Below, one piece after another: positions 35,228 through 45,842 of a stretch of 64,000 nucleotides of DNA (positions are counted from its first letter, which is position 1; each line of letters begins with the position of its first letter). Source of the DNA: Corynebacterium gallinarum (GTDB taxonomy: Bacteria > Actinomycetota > Actinomycetes > Mycobacteriales > Mycobacteriaceae); assembly GCF_014837045.1 (NCBI RefSeq), contig NZ_JACSPR010000001.1:213340-277339 (forward strand). Direction: 5' to 3'. Position numbers and translations under genes: made by a program. Below the pieces are notes generated by a model. The model searched no databases, was not told the origin of the DNA, and saw only the letters and a program-made list of their open reading frames with translations.

Positions 35228-36532
35228 CTAACGGAGGAAGCTGGGGACATCCAGATCATCACCGTTGTCACGGCGACGGTCATCCCGGCGATCATCACGA
35301 CGGTCATCGCGGCGATCGTCACGGCGGTCATCCCTGCGCTCGTCGCGGCGGAACTCGCGTTCATCACCGCGGGTGAACAGGCCACCGGAACGGCTGTCGT
35401 CGATGCGGTGGCGTGCGCCTGCGGAACGGGACTCGTAAGGATCGGCCTCACGGGCACCACCGAAGATGGATTCGTTGCTCGGTGCCGGGGTGGCGGGCTC
35501 GCTGGCCGGGGCCGGTGCCGGGGTGCTGGCCTCGCTGGCCGGGGCTCCCGCATCGGCGGTGCGACGCTCCTGGGAGGCGTGTGCACGGGCGGCATCGAAA
35601 CCGGTGGCGATGACGGTGACCCGGACCTCGTCGCCCAGGTTGTCGTCGATGATGGTACCGAAGATGAGGTTGACGTCCTCGTCTGAACGCTCCCGGACCA
35701 TGGATGCGGCCTGGTTGACCTCCATGAGGCCGAGGTCGGAACCACCGGCGAAGGACAGCAGCACACCGGTGGCGCCGTCCATGGTGGCCTCCAGCAGCGG
35801 GGAGTTGATGGCCTGCTCGGTGGCGGCCACCACGCGGTTGTCACCGCGGGAGGAGCCGACACCCATGAGGGCGGAACCCGCCTCGGACATGACGGAGCGG
35901 ACGTCCGCGAAGTCCACGTTGATCACGCCGGGGATGGTGATGAGGTTGGTGATACCCTGCACACCGTTGTGCAGCACCTCATCGGCGGCGCGGAAGGCCT
36001 CCATCATGGAGATATTCGAATCTCCCAGCTCGAGGAGGCGGTCGTTGGGAATGACAATGAGGGTGTCACACACTTCCTTGAGCGCCTCGATGCCTTCCTC
36101 CGCCTGACGGGTACGGCGACGACCCTCGAACTCGAACGGCTTGGTCACGACACCGATGGTCAGGGCGCCCATCTTCTTGGCGATGCCGGCGACGACCGGG
36201 GCGGCGCCGGTACCGGTGCCACCGCCTTCACCTGCGGTGACGAAGACCATGTCCGCACCCTTGATGGTCTCTTCGATCTCGTTCTTGTGATCCTCGGCGG
36301 AGGTTCGTCCCACCTCGGGGTTGGCTCCGGCGCCGAGACCACGGGTGGCCTCGCGTCCGATATCCAACTTCACGTCCGCATCAGAGAACATCAGGGCCTG
36401 CGAATCGGTGTTCACCGCGATGAACTCCACGCCCTTGAGGCCCTCTTCAATCATGCGGTTGACGGCGTTGACTCCGCCGCCGCCCACGCCGACGACCTTG
36501 ATCTTGGCGAGGTAGTTGTTCGGTGAGGTCAT
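35228..36532 (-). CDS. ftsZ: Cell division GTPase FtsZ
   Basis: FtsZ polymerises into the Z-ring. The 434-residue protein has [16 protein letters not shown] (residues 12-27), the tubulin signature GGGTGTG (about 103-109), and the T7 region [11 protein letters not shown]. After the core (to about 315) comes an Ala/Pro/Glu linker and then a striking run of RRDD/RRDDR repeats (residues about 390-422), before the conserved C-terminal peptide DLDVPSFLR that binds SepF. It is separated from ftsQ by about 240 nt and a hairpin, so it probably has its own promoter. Confidence 0.96.
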   Translation of the reverse strand: MTSPNNYLAKIKVVGVGGGGVNAVNRMIEEGLKGVEFIAVNTDSQALMFSDADVKLDIGREATRGLGAGANPEVGRTSAEDHKNEIEETIKGADMVFVTAGEGGGTGTGAAPVVAGIAKKMGALTIGVVTKPFEFEGRRRTRQAEEGIEALKEVCDTLIVIPNDRLLELGDSNISMMEAFRAADEVLHNGVQGITNLITIPGVINVDFADVRSVMSEAGSALMGVGSSRGDNRVVAATEQAINSPLLEATMDGATGVLLSFAGGSDLGLMEVNQAASMVRERSDEDVNLIFGTIIDDNLGDEVRVTVIATGFDAARAHASQERRTADAGAPASEASTPAPAPASEPATPAPSNESIFGGAREADPYESRSAGARHRIDDSRSGGLFTRGDEREFRRDERRDDRRDDRRDDRRDDRRDDRRRDNGDDLDVPSFLR

Positions 36533-36753
36533 GGTCTATGTCTCGCCTTTCGAAGAGTTTGGTGCACGTATGTCATATTAATAGCTGGTTTTCTCCTGGC
36601 CTTCGCCGGGGATGGTGGCCATCTGGTCAGGAATAATCCCCAGGCGACTACCGACTATCCTCCATCATGAGTGAAAAACCCTCACTAATGTCGGACATCC
36701 GGGGCGGCGTGTCGAACCCTCAAGCCACACTTTAGGGTTCTTGAACTGCGTAA

Positions 36754-36783
36754 ACAGTCCGCCCCGCCACTTTAGCGGACTGT
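36754..36783 (-). terminator. Hairpin over the ftsQ stop codon
   Basis: ACAGTCCGC (36754-36762) and GCGGACTGT (36775-36783) form a perfect 9-bp stem with a 12-nt loop containing the ftsQ stop. It may lower read-through from ftsQ into ftsZ or protect the upstream mRNA end. A second inverted repeat, GAACCCT/AGGGTTC (36714-36720 and 36734-36740), follows closer to ftsZ. Confidence 0.55.
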
Positions 36784-37440
36784 CACCATCGACGGTGAGC
36801 TGATGTTCCATCGCTGCCCCTCACGCTGGATGACCGTGGAGAGTGCGACAGCCTTGTCGTGGTTGTTCTCCGAGGAACCCCAGTAGACCTCCCGGCCGTC
36901 GGTCAGCCGCAGGAGGATGTCGAACTGGTCCGGGGCCTCGATGGTGGCGATGACCTCCCTCAGCTTCGGGTCATGGTCATCAATGGCGCTTATGATGTCG
37001 ATGACCGCCGGGAGCACCTCGGGATCATCCTCGCGTGTGCCCGTGACCTCGATCGTTCCCACCGGTGGTGTTCCGATCACGATGGGCTGGCCCTCGGTGT
37101 CGATGATGTGGTCACCGTCGGATCGCCGGATGAACACCGCCGCCTCACGTTCGGTGAGTGTGATATCCACCGTGGACGGCAGTTTCCGGTTGAGGGTGAC
37201 CGAGGCCACCCACGGCATCTCCGCGATCGCGTGGGCAGCCCCGGTTGCATCGATGCGCAGGAGGTTGTCCCCGGCGGTGATACCGGAGACCTCCCGGGCC
37301 ACCTCGGTGTCGGTGCGCACGGCACCGTTGATCTCGATGGATTCCACCTTGAACACCGGAACGAACCACGCCACCGCCACGGCAATGGCGATGAGCACGA
37401 CCACCGCGGTGGTGATCAGGGCGATGGCTTTCCTCGACAT
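36772..37440 (-). CDS. ftsQ: Cell division protein FtsQ (DivIB)
   Basis: A 222-residue bitopic protein: short cytoplasmic tail, membrane helix at about residues 7-29, POTRA domain beginning FKVESIEINGAVRTDTEVAREVSGI and a FtsQ domain (LNRKLPSTVDITLTERE). It links FtsL/FtsB-type proteins and the FtsW-FtsI synthase at the septum. Starts 6 nt after the murC stop. Confidence 0.92.
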   Translation of the reverse strand: MSRKAIALITTAVVVLIAIAVAVAWFVPVFKVESIEINGAVRTDTEVAREVSGITAGDNLLRIDATGAAHAIAEMPWVASVTLNRKLPSTVDITLTEREAAVFIRRSDGDHIIDTEGQPIVIGTPPVGTIEVTGTREDDPEVLPAVIDIISAIDDHDPKLREVIATIEAPDQFDILLRLTDGREVYWGSSENNHDKAVALSTVIQREGQRWNISSPSMVTVR

Positions 37441-37446
37441 CGCGGT

Positions 37447-38901
37447 CTATCCCCGGAGCCGGTCGAGGATCTCCGGCGCGAGCATGGTCACGGATCCGGC
37501 CCCCATGGTGAGGACGATGTCAGCGGGCCCGGCGATCTCCGCGATGCGGTCGGGTACCGCACTGAAGTTGGGTTCATAGGACACCGGGATGGTCATCTCG
37601 TCGGTGATCACCCGGGAGGTGACCCCCTCCACCGGCTTCTCGCGGGCACCGAAGATCTCCAGGACCACGGCGGCGTCGGCAAGCGAGAGCGCCTCGGCGA
37701 ATTCCCGGGTGAATTCAAGTGTGCGGGAGTACAGGTGGGGCTGGAATGCCACGATCACGCGTCCCTCCCCGGCCGCCACGACCCGCTCGCGGGCCGCGTT
37801 GAGCACAGCCTCCACCTCGGTGGGATGGTGCGCGTAGTCGTCGTAGACGCTCGCGCCGGCGAACTGACCGTCCCGGACGGTGCCGTGGTATTCAAACCGG
37901 CGGCGCACGCCCGAGAAGTCACTGAGCCCCTCGGCGAGCTTGTCGACGTCCGCACCCAGGAGGTACCCGGACAGCAGGGCGGCTGCACCGTTGAGCACCA
38001 TGTGGTTACCCGGGATCTGGAGAATGACCTCCACCTCCCGGCCATCCAGGTCGAGCACGGCATGGGTTCCCTCAGCAACCACCCGGGAGGAGAGGATCGT
38101 CGCCTTCGCCGGCACGGTCGGGTGCGCAGCCACCGCATCCACGGTGCCGTAACCCACCGCGTTGATGCCCCGGGCCACCGCCCGCTCCCCCAGCGCTGCG
38201 GCCCCGGGGTCATCGAGGCACACCACGAGTGTTCCCCCCGGGGTGAGGCGCTCCGCGAAATCCTCGAAGACCTGGAAATAGGCCTCCGGGGTCTTGAAGA
38301 AGTCCAGGTGATCCGGCTCGATGTTGGTGACCACGGCGATCTCCGGGGTGTAGCGCAACAGCGAGGCATCGGACTCATCGGCCTCGGCCACGAAGGCCTC
38401 ACCGGTGCCCTGGTGCGCATTGGTCCCGGCCTTGTTCAGCTGGCCACCGATGGCGAAACTCGGGTCCATACCCGCGGTCTGCAGCGCCACGACCGCCATG
38501 GAGGTGGTGGAGGTCTTGCCGTGTGTACCGGCGATGAGGACCTGACGGTGCCCCTCGAGCAGTTCACCGAGCAGATCGGAACGGCGGATCACGGGGATGT
38601 TCTCCTCACGTGCGCGGACCAGCTCCGGGTTGTCCTGCGGGATGGCGGCGAAGGAGGTGACCACCACGGTGGGGAGTTCACCGGCCAGTTCCAGGTTCTC
38701 GGCGGCATGGCCGACGGCGATCTTCGCCCCCACCGCACGCAGCGGCAGGAGGGTGCGTGAATCCTTGGCATCGGATCCGGTGACGGTCTTCCCGCGCGCC
38801 AGAAGTATCCGTGCGACACCGGACATTCCCGCGCCACCGATACCGATGAGGTGAACCCTGGACAGGTCGATGGCTGGGTGTTCGGAAGTGGTGTTGGGCA
38901 C
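37447..38901 (-). CDS. murC: UDP-N-acetylmuramate--L-alanine ligase
   Basis: MurC adds L-Ala to UDP-MurNAc. The 484-residue enzyme has [18 protein letters not shown] (17-34, nucleotide-sugar domain), the ATP loop [12 protein letters not shown] (about 116-127), and the family motifs [10 protein letters not shown] and [11 protein letters not shown]. Start GTG 38901. Part of the dcw operon between murG and ftsQ. Confidence 0.96.
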   Translation of the reverse strand: MPNTTSEHPAIDLSRVHLIGIGGAGMSGVARILLARGKTVTGSDAKDSRTLLPLRAVGAKIAVGHAAENLELAGELPTVVVTSFAAIPQDNPELVRAREENIPVIRRSDLLGELLEGHRQVLIAGTHGKTSTTSMAVVALQTAGMDPSFAIGGQLNKAGTNAHQGTGEAFVAEADESDASLLRYTPEIAVVTNIEPDHLDFFKTPEAYFQVFEDFAERLTPGGTLVVCLDDPGAAALGERAVARGINAVGYGTVDAVAAHPTVPAKATILSSRVVAEGTHAVLDLDGREVEVILQIPGNHMVLNGAAALLSGYLLGADVDKLAEGLSDFSGVRRRFEYHGTVRDGQFAGASVYDDYAHHPTEVEAVLNAARERVVAAGEGRVIVAFQPHLYSRTLEFTREFAEALSLADAAVVLEIFGAREKPVEGVTSRVITDEMTIPVSYEPNFSAVPDRIAEIAGPADIVLTMGAGSVTMLAPEILDRLRG

Positions 38902-38951
38902 CTGGTCAATCCTCGTCTTTCATCAATGAACGGTCTGGTGGAGATTAGAGT

Positions 38952-40034
38952 CTAGTATCCGGCGGCGGAGACCACGAGCCTGGCGATCACCCCGGCGGCA
39001 TCGCCGACGGTGGAGGTGCGGGCGGCTGCGGCCATCTGCTGGAGGGTGGCCGGGTTGCCGACGATGTCGCGGACCTCGCTGGCAAGTCGCTCGGGGGTGA
39101 GATCCGCGTCGTCGACAAGCTTCGCGGCACCGGCGGCGATGACGGCGCTGGCGTTGAGGGCCTGCTCACCGTTGCCGTGCGGGAGGGGAACATAGATCGC
39201 GGGGATACCCGAGGCGGTCACCTCGGCCACGGTCATCGCACCGGACCGGCACACGATGAGATCGGCGACCGCGTAGGCGGCCTGCATATCCTCGATGAAC
39301 GGTACCGGAACATAGCCCGGGCAGGCGCTGGGCAGGCTGTTTCTCTTACCCACCGCGTGGAGAACCTGGATGTCGGCCCCCAGCAGGTCATCCAGCGCAC
39401 CGGCCACGGCGGCGTTGATGCTCACCGAACCCTGGGACCCGCCGGTGACCAGGACGGTCGGCCGGTCCGCATCGAGGTCCCACCGGGTCCGCGCACGCTC
39501 AACAGCCTCATCATTCCGTTCCCCGCCGAGCCCCTGACGGATCGGGATGCCCACCACCTGACCGGGCATGCCTGAATTCTCCGTGGCGTTGAGCCCGACA
39601 CCGCCGAGTCTGACACCCAGCTTGTTGGCCATGCCTGCGCGGGCGTTGGCCTCATGGACGAAGAAGGGAATGCCCACTGAGCGGGCCGCGAGGTAGGCCG
39701 GGGCGGAGACATACCCGCCGAAACCGACCACCGCGTGTGCCCCGGTGTCGCGGAGCACCTGGCGTGCCTGACGCAGTGACTTGGCCACCCGGAACGGGAG
39801 TTTGACCAGATCCAGGTTCGGGGTGCGGGGCACAGGGACGGGTTCGATCAGGCGGAGATCGAAACCCCGGTCCGGCACCAGGCTGGTCTCCAGACCGCGG
39901 GCGGTGCCCAGTGCCGTGACCGTGGCCCCATACGTATCCCGGAGCGCCTCCGCCACGGCGAGCGCGGGTTCAATGTGGCCGGCGGTACCACCACCTGCCA
40001 CGACGACGGACAACGGCTCCTTCGATGAGCTCAT
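38952..40034 (-). CDS. murG: Lipid II synthase MurG (GlcNAc transferase)
   Basis: MurG transfers GlcNAc to lipid I on the inner face of the membrane. The 360-residue GT28 enzyme has the N-terminal glycine loop AGGGTAGHIEPALAVAE (13-29), the membrane patch LPFRVAKSLRQARQ, and the donor motif LVTGGSQGSVSIN (about 194-206) with PLPHGNGEQALNA. It follows ftsW after 39 nt. Confidence 0.95.
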   Translation of the reverse strand: MSSSKEPLSVVVAGGGTAGHIEPALAVAEALRDTYGATVTALGTARGLETSLVPDRGFDLRLIEPVPVPRTPNLDLVKLPFRVAKSLRQARQVLRDTGAHAVVGFGGYVSAPAYLAARSVGIPFFVHEANARAGMANKLGVRLGGVGLNATENSGMPGQVVGIPIRQGLGGERNDEAVERARTRWDLDADRPTVLVTGGSQGSVSINAAVAGALDDLLGADIQVLHAVGKRNSLPSACPGYVPVPFIEDMQAAYAVADLIVCRSGAMTVAEVTASGIPAIYVPLPHGNGEQALNASAVIAAGAAKLVDDADLTPERLASEVRDIVGNPATLQQMAAAARTSTVGDAAGVIARLVVSAAGY

Positions 40035-40073
40035 GTGAGCACTTTCTCCTCGCTATAGACCTGTAGTAACTGG

Positions 40074-41759
40074 TTAACCGCGGTAGCGGCCGGCATCCCC
40101 GCGCCGGGGGTCCCGGGTGCCGTTTCCGCGACCGCCGGTTCCCCGGTCGGTTGCGCCCCGGCCCCGCTCTCCCCCACGACGCGGATCCGGGGCGGGGGTC
40201 CGGGGGGTGCGTGGTGCAACACCTGGGGCACCTGCGGCACGGCCTCGGTCATCACGGTTGTTGACGCTACCAGTTGACCCGGACGGGGGTTTCGAACCCG
40301 CCCGTGAGGAACGTCGTGCTGTGACGGGTTCACCGAACCGTTCCCGGGTGTCCTCACCACGTCGGCCCGGCCCACCGGAGGTGTGCTCACGGGTGTCACC
40401 CGCGGGCTTCCCGACGCCGCTGCGTGAGGAGTTACGGGTGGTGATCCTGCTGGAGGGTTCCGGCAGCGTGAGGATCCGGTCCACCACCGGGCGCCCGTAG
40501 GAGGCCATGGCGGACACGGCCTCGGGTTCGTGGCGGGCACAGTTGGCCAGCAGGCCCATGGCCGCCAGCGTGATGATCGCCGAGGTACCACCCGCTGAGA
40601 TCATCGGCAGCTGGATACCCGTGACCGGGAGCAGACCGACGACATACCCGATGTTGATGAAGGCCTGCGACACCACCGAGGCGGTGAGCGCGGCGGCCAT
40701 CAGGCTGAGGAACGGATCCCGGCTGCGCTTGGCCGTGCGCAGGCCGAAGTAGAGCAGGGTGGCGAACAGGCCGATGACCAGTGCGCCACCGAGGAATCCG
40801 AGTTCCTCACCGATGATGGCGAAGATGAAGTCGTTTTTGGCCTCGGGCAGGTAGAACCACTTGGCACGTGACTGCCCCAGGCCCACTCCGGTGGCGGAGC
40901 CATCCGCCAGGGACAGGAACCCCTGGTAGGACTGGAACGCCGTGCCCCGGGTGTCCTGGAAGTTGCCGAAGAGGGCATCGAAATAGACGCTGAACCGGTT
41001 GGAGCGGAATCCGCCACCCAGTGCCATGGCGACCAGGCCCACCAGCACCACGAGGGCGGCGAGGACCAGCCACCCCAGGGCAACCCCGGCGAACAGCAGC
41101 ATGAACATGACCACCAGCACAAACGACATGGCCATGCCCGCATCGCCCTCCAGGAGGATCAACGCGGCCATGAACGCACCCACACCCGCGAACCGGGTGT
41201 AATGGTTGAGGATCCAGTGCTTCGACGGTTTCCTGCCCGCCAGGTAGTGGGCACCCCAGATCACGATGGTGACCTTGGCGATCTCGGAGGGCTGGAACCG
41301 GATGGGCCCCAGCACGATCCAGGACTGGGATCCCACCTCCTCACGGCCGGTACCGATGCCGGGGATCTGCACCGCGAGCAGCAGGATGATCGAGATGATC
41401 AGCAATGCCGGTGCCAGGTTCCGGATCGTCTGGGGTTTGAATTTCAGCACCACCCACAACGCCACGAAACCGGCGAAGATCATCATGCCCTGGCGCAGGG
41501 CGGTGCTCCACACCCGTCCGCCCTCAGCCAGCGACCAGGTCATGGATGAGGAGTAGACCATCACCACGCCGAGACTGGACAACAGGATCACCGTGAACAG
41601 GATCATGATGTAGTCCGTCAGTGGACGGGAGAGAATATCGTTCCAGGCGTGGGAGATGCGGTCCCGGAACCCCAGTCCCTGGGGGGAACCGGATGTTCGT
41701 GGCGTGCTGCCGGCAGCCCGCTTCGGGGCCCGTGGCTTCCCTGCTGTGCTGCTGGTCAT
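40074..41759 (-). CDS. ftsW: Septal peptidoglycan polymerase FtsW (SEDS family)
   Basis: FtsW polymerises lipid II at the septum together with FtsI. The 561-residue protein has about ten membrane helices between residues 50 and 420, with the SEDS features WIVLGPIRFQPSEIAKV, the essential-Asp loop region (LLEGDAGMAM), and ISAGGTSAIITLAAMGLL. It carries a long C-terminal cytoplasmic tail of about 135 residues, rich in Arg, Gly, Pro and Ser, much longer than in E. coli. Start ATG 41759, 9 nt after murD. Confidence 0.94.
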   Translation of the reverse strand: MTSSTAGKPRAPKRAAGSTPRTSGSPQGLGFRDRISHAWNDILSRPLTDYIMILFTVILLSSLGVVMVYSSSMTWSLAEGGRVWSTALRQGMMIFAGFVALWVVLKFKPQTIRNLAPALLIISIILLLAVQIPGIGTGREEVGSQSWIVLGPIRFQPSEIAKVTIVIWGAHYLAGRKPSKHWILNHYTRFAGVGAFMAALILLEGDAGMAMSFVLVVMFMLLFAGVALGWLVLAALVVLVGLVAMALGGGFRSNRFSVYFDALFGNFQDTRGTAFQSYQGFLSLADGSATGVGLGQSRAKWFYLPEAKNDFIFAIIGEELGFLGGALVIGLFATLLYFGLRTAKRSRDPFLSLMAAALTASVVSQAFINIGYVVGLLPVTGIQLPMISAGGTSAIITLAAMGLLANCARHEPEAVSAMASYGRPVVDRILTLPEPSSRITTRNSSRSGVGKPAGDTREHTSGGPGRRGEDTRERFGEPVTARRSSRAGSKPPSGSTGSVNNRDDRGRAAGAPGVAPRTPRTPAPDPRRGGERGRGATDRGTGGRGNGTRDPRRGDAGRYRG

Positions 41760-41768
41760 GACCTCGAC

Positions 41769-43187
41769 CTACTTTTCCTTCTGTCCCTCGATGGTGGACA
41801 ACACGGCTTCGGCGAAGATGTCACCGCGTTGTCCCATTCCCTTGTACATGTCCAGTGACGCCGCCGCCGGTGCCAGCAGGACGCAGTCACCGGGTTCGGC
41901 GAACCCGAACGCGTGATTGACCAGTTCTTCCATGGCCTCCACCGGATCGGTGGAGTCCGTGACCCGGACGATCGCATCCGGGGCGTGGTGTTCAACCGCG
42001 GTGACGATCTCGGCGCGGTCGGCCCCCAGCACCAGGGCGGCCTTGATGCGGTGGGCGTGGGTGGCCACCAGGTCCGCGATGTCGGCGCCCTTGAGCTGGC
42101 CGCCGACAATCCAGATGACGGAGTCCTTCCCCGCCAGGGCGGTGTCGGCGGCGTGGGGATTGGTGGCCTTGGAGTTGTCGATGAACTCCACCCTCCTGTC
42201 CTCCGCCACGATCTGTCCCCTGTGGCCGGAGACCTCGAAGGCGGCCAGGGCCCGGGCGATGTCCTCCGGTGACACCCCCTGGGAGCGGGCGACCGCCGCG
42301 GCGGCCAGTGCGTCGAGCACACCGGCCGGACCGGAGGGGTTGATGCTGTCCGCCGGGGCGAGTGGGAGCTCCGCGCCGAAGGCGTTGTCCACCAACTGGC
42401 CGTCGACCACGCCCAGCTGCCGGGGTCCCGGCTCGGCCAGGGTGAACCCGATGAGCCCGGACAGGCCCAGTTCGGTGGTGAGATCCACGAGGTAGGAATC
42501 ATCCGCCCCGATGACGGCCACCGGCGCGGTGAGCACCCTGGTCTTGGCCAGCGCGTAGTCACGGAAGGATCCGTGCCAGTCGATGTGGTCCTCGGCCAGG
42601 TTGAGGACCAGGCCTGCGTCGGGGACCAGGGTGGGCGCCCAGTGCAGCTGGAAACTCGACAGTTCCGCGACCATGACATCCACGCGGTCCCGGGAGGTCA
42701 GGGCGGCCGACACCGGCACGCCGATGTTGCCCACCGCCACCGCGTTGAAACCGCCCTGTTTCATCATCGCGGCGAGCATCGCCGTGGTGGTGGTCTTGCC
42801 GTTGGTGCCGGTGACCGCCAACCAGGTGCGCGGGACACCGAACACGCCGGTCCGGTCGAGGCGCCACGCCAGCTCAACGTCGCCGATGACCTCGAGGCCG
42901 CGGGAGGCGGCGTCGACAAGCACGGGGCTGTCGGGACGCCAGCCCGGGGAGGTCACCACGATGGAGTAGTCGCCCAGCGCCGCGCGGGCCTGCTCGGTGC
43001 CGACCACGTCCACATCGAGAATTTCGATCAGGCGGTGACGGGAGGTCTCATTGTCCTCGGCCACCACCACGTCCAGGCCGAGATCATGCAGCATCCCGGC
43101 GATACCGATGCCGGAGACACCGGCGCCGGTGACCAGGATCCGGCCCCTGAGGGATTCCGGGAGCCTGGACAGTTCCACATCAGTCAT
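41769..43187 (-). CDS. murD: UDP-MurNAc-L-Ala--D-Glu ligase
   Basis: MurD adds D-Glu to the stem peptide. The 472-residue enzyme has RILVTGAGVSGIGIAGML (Rossmann domain), the ATP loop VTGTNGKTTTTAML and the carboxy domain with FIDNSKATNPHAADTAL. ATG 43187 is preferred over GTG 43196 because GGAAGG then has a normal 8-nt spacing. Lies between mraY and ftsW. Confidence 0.95.
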   Translation of the reverse strand: MTDVELSRLPESLRGRILVTGAGVSGIGIAGMLHDLGLDVVVAEDNETSRHRLIEILDVDVVGTEQARAALGDYSIVVTSPGWRPDSPVLVDAASRGLEVIGDVELAWRLDRTGVFGVPRTWLAVTGTNGKTTTTAMLAAMMKQGGFNAVAVGNIGVPVSAALTSRDRVDVMVAELSSFQLHWAPTLVPDAGLVLNLAEDHIDWHGSFRDYALAKTRVLTAPVAVIGADDSYLVDLTTELGLSGLIGFTLAEPGPRQLGVVDGQLVDNAFGAELPLAPADSINPSGPAGVLDALAAAAVARSQGVSPEDIARALAAFEVSGHRGQIVAEDRRVEFIDNSKATNPHAADTALAGKDSVIWIVGGQLKGADIADLVATHAHRIKAALVLGADRAEIVTAVEHHAPDAIVRVTDSTDPVEAMEELVNHAFGFAEPGDCVLLAPAAASLDMYKGMGQRGDIFAEAVLSTIEGQKEK

Positions 43188-43211
43188 GTTCGCCACCTTC
43201 CGATACCTTGC

Positions 43212-44312
43212 CTATACCTCAGCCAGGGTGAGCCAGTCACCATAGAAGATCGCCATACCAGCGATAACGGCCATGATCGCGATCAGCCAGAACCGGACCA
43301 CCACGGTGGTTTCCGCCCAGCCTACGGACTCGAAGTGGTGATGGATCGGAGCCATGCGGAAGACACGCTTGCCGCGGGTCTTGAACACGCCGATCTGGAT
43401 GGCCACGGAGGCCACCTCGATGACGAACAACGCACCGATGATCACCATGAGCAGTTCGGTGCGGCTGACCACGGAGATACCCGCCACCAGACCACCGAGC
43501 GCGAGGGAACCGGTGTCACCCATGAAGATCTTCGCCGGCGCGGCGTTCCACCACAGGAAACCCAGGGTGGCACCCAGGCCACCGGCGGCGAGGACGGCGA
43601 TGTCGAGGGGGTCACGGACGGTGTAGCAGCCGGCCTCCACCGCGGTGTCACAGGAGTTACGGAACTGCCAGAAGGCGATCAGGGTGTAGGCACCCATGAC
43701 AAACGCGGTGGCACCGGCCGCCAGGCCATCGAGCCCGTCGGTGATGTTGACCGCATTCGACCAGGCACTGACCACGATGTAGATGAAGAGCAGGAAGACG
43801 ATGGTGCCCAGGACACCGCCACCGAAGGCGATGTCGATGGTGTCGATATCGCGGATGAAGGACAGGTGCGTGGACGCCGGGGTCAGACCGTTCTCATCGG
43901 GGAACTGAAGCACCAGCAGACCGAAGACGAGGGCGATGGCCAGCTGGGAGATCAGTTTGGCGGTCTTGTTCAACCCCAGGTTGCGTCCCTTGTACAGCTT
44001 GATGAAGTCATCGGCGAAACCGGTTGCGCCCAACCCCAGCATGAGCCCCAGCACCAGCAGCCCGGAGGCGGTGAACGCGGCGTATCCCGCGAAGTAGGAG
44101 TAGATGTTGGTGACGAGGTAACCGATCGTGATGGCCGCGATGATCGCGATGCCGCCCATCGTGGGTGTTCCACGTTTGCGCAGGTGGGACTGGAGGCCCT
44201 CCTCCCGGATCTCCTGTCCCATCTGCCTTTTCGTGAAGAAACGGATCAGGATGGGGGTCAGGAAGATCGCGACGAGGAACGCCACCGCTCCGCTGATGAT
44301 GATCTGCTGCAT
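43212..44312 (-). CDS. mraY: Phospho-MurNAc-pentapeptide transferase
   Basis: MraY makes lipid I by moving phospho-MurNAc-pentapeptide to undecaprenyl phosphate. The 366-residue membrane enzyme has ten helices and the polar loops of the family: [21 protein letters not shown] (Asp pair), [15 protein letters not shown] and IHHHFE near the C-terminus. Starts 6 nt after murF. Confidence 0.95.
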   Translation of the reverse strand: MQQIIISGAVAFLVAIFLTPILIRFFTKRQMGQEIREEGLQSHLRKRGTPTMGGIAIIAAITIGYLVTNIYSYFAGYAAFTASGLLVLGLMLGLGATGFADDFIKLYKGRNLGLNKTAKLISQLAIALVFGLLVLQFPDENGLTPASTHLSFIRDIDTIDIAFGGGVLGTIVFLLFIYIVVSAWSNAVNITDGLDGLAAGATAFVMGAYTLIAFWQFRNSCDTAVEAGCYTVRDPLDIAVLAAGGLGATLGFLWWNAAPAKIFMGDTGSLALGGLVAGISVVSRTELLMVIIGALFVIEVASVAIQIGVFKTRGKRVFRMAPIHHHFESVGWAETTVVVRFWLIAIMAVIAGMAIFYGDWLTLAEV

Positions 44313-44318
44313 GGGTTG

Positions 44319-45833
44319 TTAGAGTCCTTCCACATCACGGCGCGAATCGCCGTCAAACATCGCGTGCAGCCCCTCGGCCACACGCCAGAGCTGGTCGGCA
44401 TTGGAGGCCTTGACCAGCACCACATCGCCGTCGCGTACCTTCTGCCGCAGCAGGTCAACCGCTGAATCGGCATCGGATACGGCGTCGGTTCTCACTCCCA
44501 GGGCGGCGGCCTGCTCCCCCAGGGCACGGCAGTTGGGGTTGTCCCCGACCGCGATGAGCCTTTCCACATGATACTTGGCCAGCTCAGCGCCCAGTGCACG
44601 GTGTTCCTGCACCGCCTCGTCACCGAGTTCACCCATCTGTCCCAGCACGGCCCAGCTAGTTGCGTCCCGGCGGGCGCTGGCGGTGTAGGCCAGTGCCGCG
44701 ACACCGGCGCGCATGGAGTCGGGGTTGGCGTTGTAGGAGTCATTGATGATGGTGACCCCATCCGGGCGGGTGCGCACATCCATCCGGTGCGCGGAGGCGG
44801 CGGCATGAGAGGACAGTCCCGACACCACGGTGGTTTCATCCACGCCGGCCTCAATCGCCACGGCCGCGGCGGCCAGGGCGTTGGCCACCTGGTGCTCACC
44901 GAACACCTGGAGGCTGACCGGCCAGGAGCCACGTGGTGTGTGCAGGGTGAAACTGGCGCGGGCCACATCATCGAGTTCAAGATCACCGGCCCAGTACTGT
45001 GCCCCCGATGCCGGCGGGTTGGCGGTGGAGAAGGTCACCACACGGGCCTGGGTGCGCGGTGCCATGGCCGCCACGAAGGGGTCATCGGCGTTGAGGACAG
45101 CCACCCCACCGTCGGCGGCGGCGGGCAGCGCCTCGACGAGCTCGCCCTTGGCCTGGGCGATATTGGCCCGGGAACCGAATTCGCCGAGGTGGGCGGATCC
45201 GACATTGAGCACCGCACCGATGCGCGGTGGGGTGATGCGTGCCAGGTGGGCGATGTGCCCGATGCCGCGCGCGGACATCTCCGCCACGAGGTACCGGGTG
45301 TGGGTGGTGCAGCGCAGTGCGGTGTGCGGCAGGCCCACCTCGTTGTTGAAGGAACCGGGGGGTGCAACGGTGTCACCGGCCATGGACAGCACGGTGGCGA
45401 TGAAATCCTTGGTGGAGGTCTTACCGGCGGAACCGGTCAGCGCGACCACGGTGAGGTCATGCCCACCGACAGCCAGGTCCACCACGTGGCGGGCCAGCTT
45501 CGACAGAGCCTCGATGACGGCGGCGCCGTGCCCCTCGGGATCGTTGGCGTAGATGTCGGCGTTGGAGGCCGTGGGGGCCACCGGGGGGACGATGATGGAC
45601 GGAACATCAACGGGCCGGGCGGCGAGCACCGCGGCGGCCCCCTGGCCGATGGCGGTGGCCGCGTATTCATGGCCGTCCACGCGCGCACCGGGCAGGGCGA
45701 GGAACAACCCACCCGCGGTGACCTGGCGGGAATCGAATTCAACGGTGCCGGTCACCGGGGTGTCCGCCTGCGCGCCGCCGGCGAGTTCACCGCCGACGAT
45801 CCCGGCGATCTGTCCAAGTGTCAGTTCAATCAT
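44319..45833 (-). CDS. murF: UDP-MurNAc-tripeptide--D-Ala-D-Ala ligase
   Basis: MurF adds D-Ala-D-Ala and completes the pentapeptide. The 504-residue enzyme has an N-terminal domain starting LTLGQIAGIVGGEL, the ATP loop LTGSAGKTSTKDF (about 132-144), and INDSYNANPDSMRAG in the middle domain, typical of MurF. It follows murE after 9 nt. Confidence 0.95.
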   Translation of the reverse strand: MIELTLGQIAGIVGGELAGGAQADTPVTGTVEFDSRQVTAGGLFLALPGARVDGHEYAATAIGQGAAAVLAARPVDVPSIIVPPVAPTASNADIYANDPEGHGAAVIEALSKLARHVVDLAVGGHDLTVVALTGSAGKTSTKDFIATVLSMAGDTVAPPGSFNNEVGLPHTALRCTTHTRYLVAEMSARGIGHIAHLARITPPRIGAVLNVGSAHLGEFGSRANIAQAKGELVEALPAAADGGVAVLNADDPFVAAMAPRTQARVVTFSTANPPASGAQYWAGDLELDDVARASFTLHTPRGSWPVSLQVFGEHQVANALAAAAVAIEAGVDETTVVSGLSSHAAASAHRMDVRTRPDGVTIINDSYNANPDSMRAGVAALAYTASARRDATSWAVLGQMGELGDEAVQEHRALGAELAKYHVERLIAVGDNPNCRALGEQAAALGVRTDAVSDADSAVDLLRQKVRDGDVVLVKASNADQLWRVAEGLHAMFDGDSRRDVEGL

Positions 45834-45842
45834 GGGTGTGGA

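Noticed and set aside
35245..35370. Possible CRISPR-like short repeats
   Set aside because: The 12-nt repeats are contiguous, have no spacers and encode the RRDD run of FtsZ in frame.
35203..35862. Upstream extension of the YfiH-like gene
   Set aside because: It is an out-of-frame shadow of ftsZ; the TAGACT box at 35210-35215 and family length put the start at 35202.
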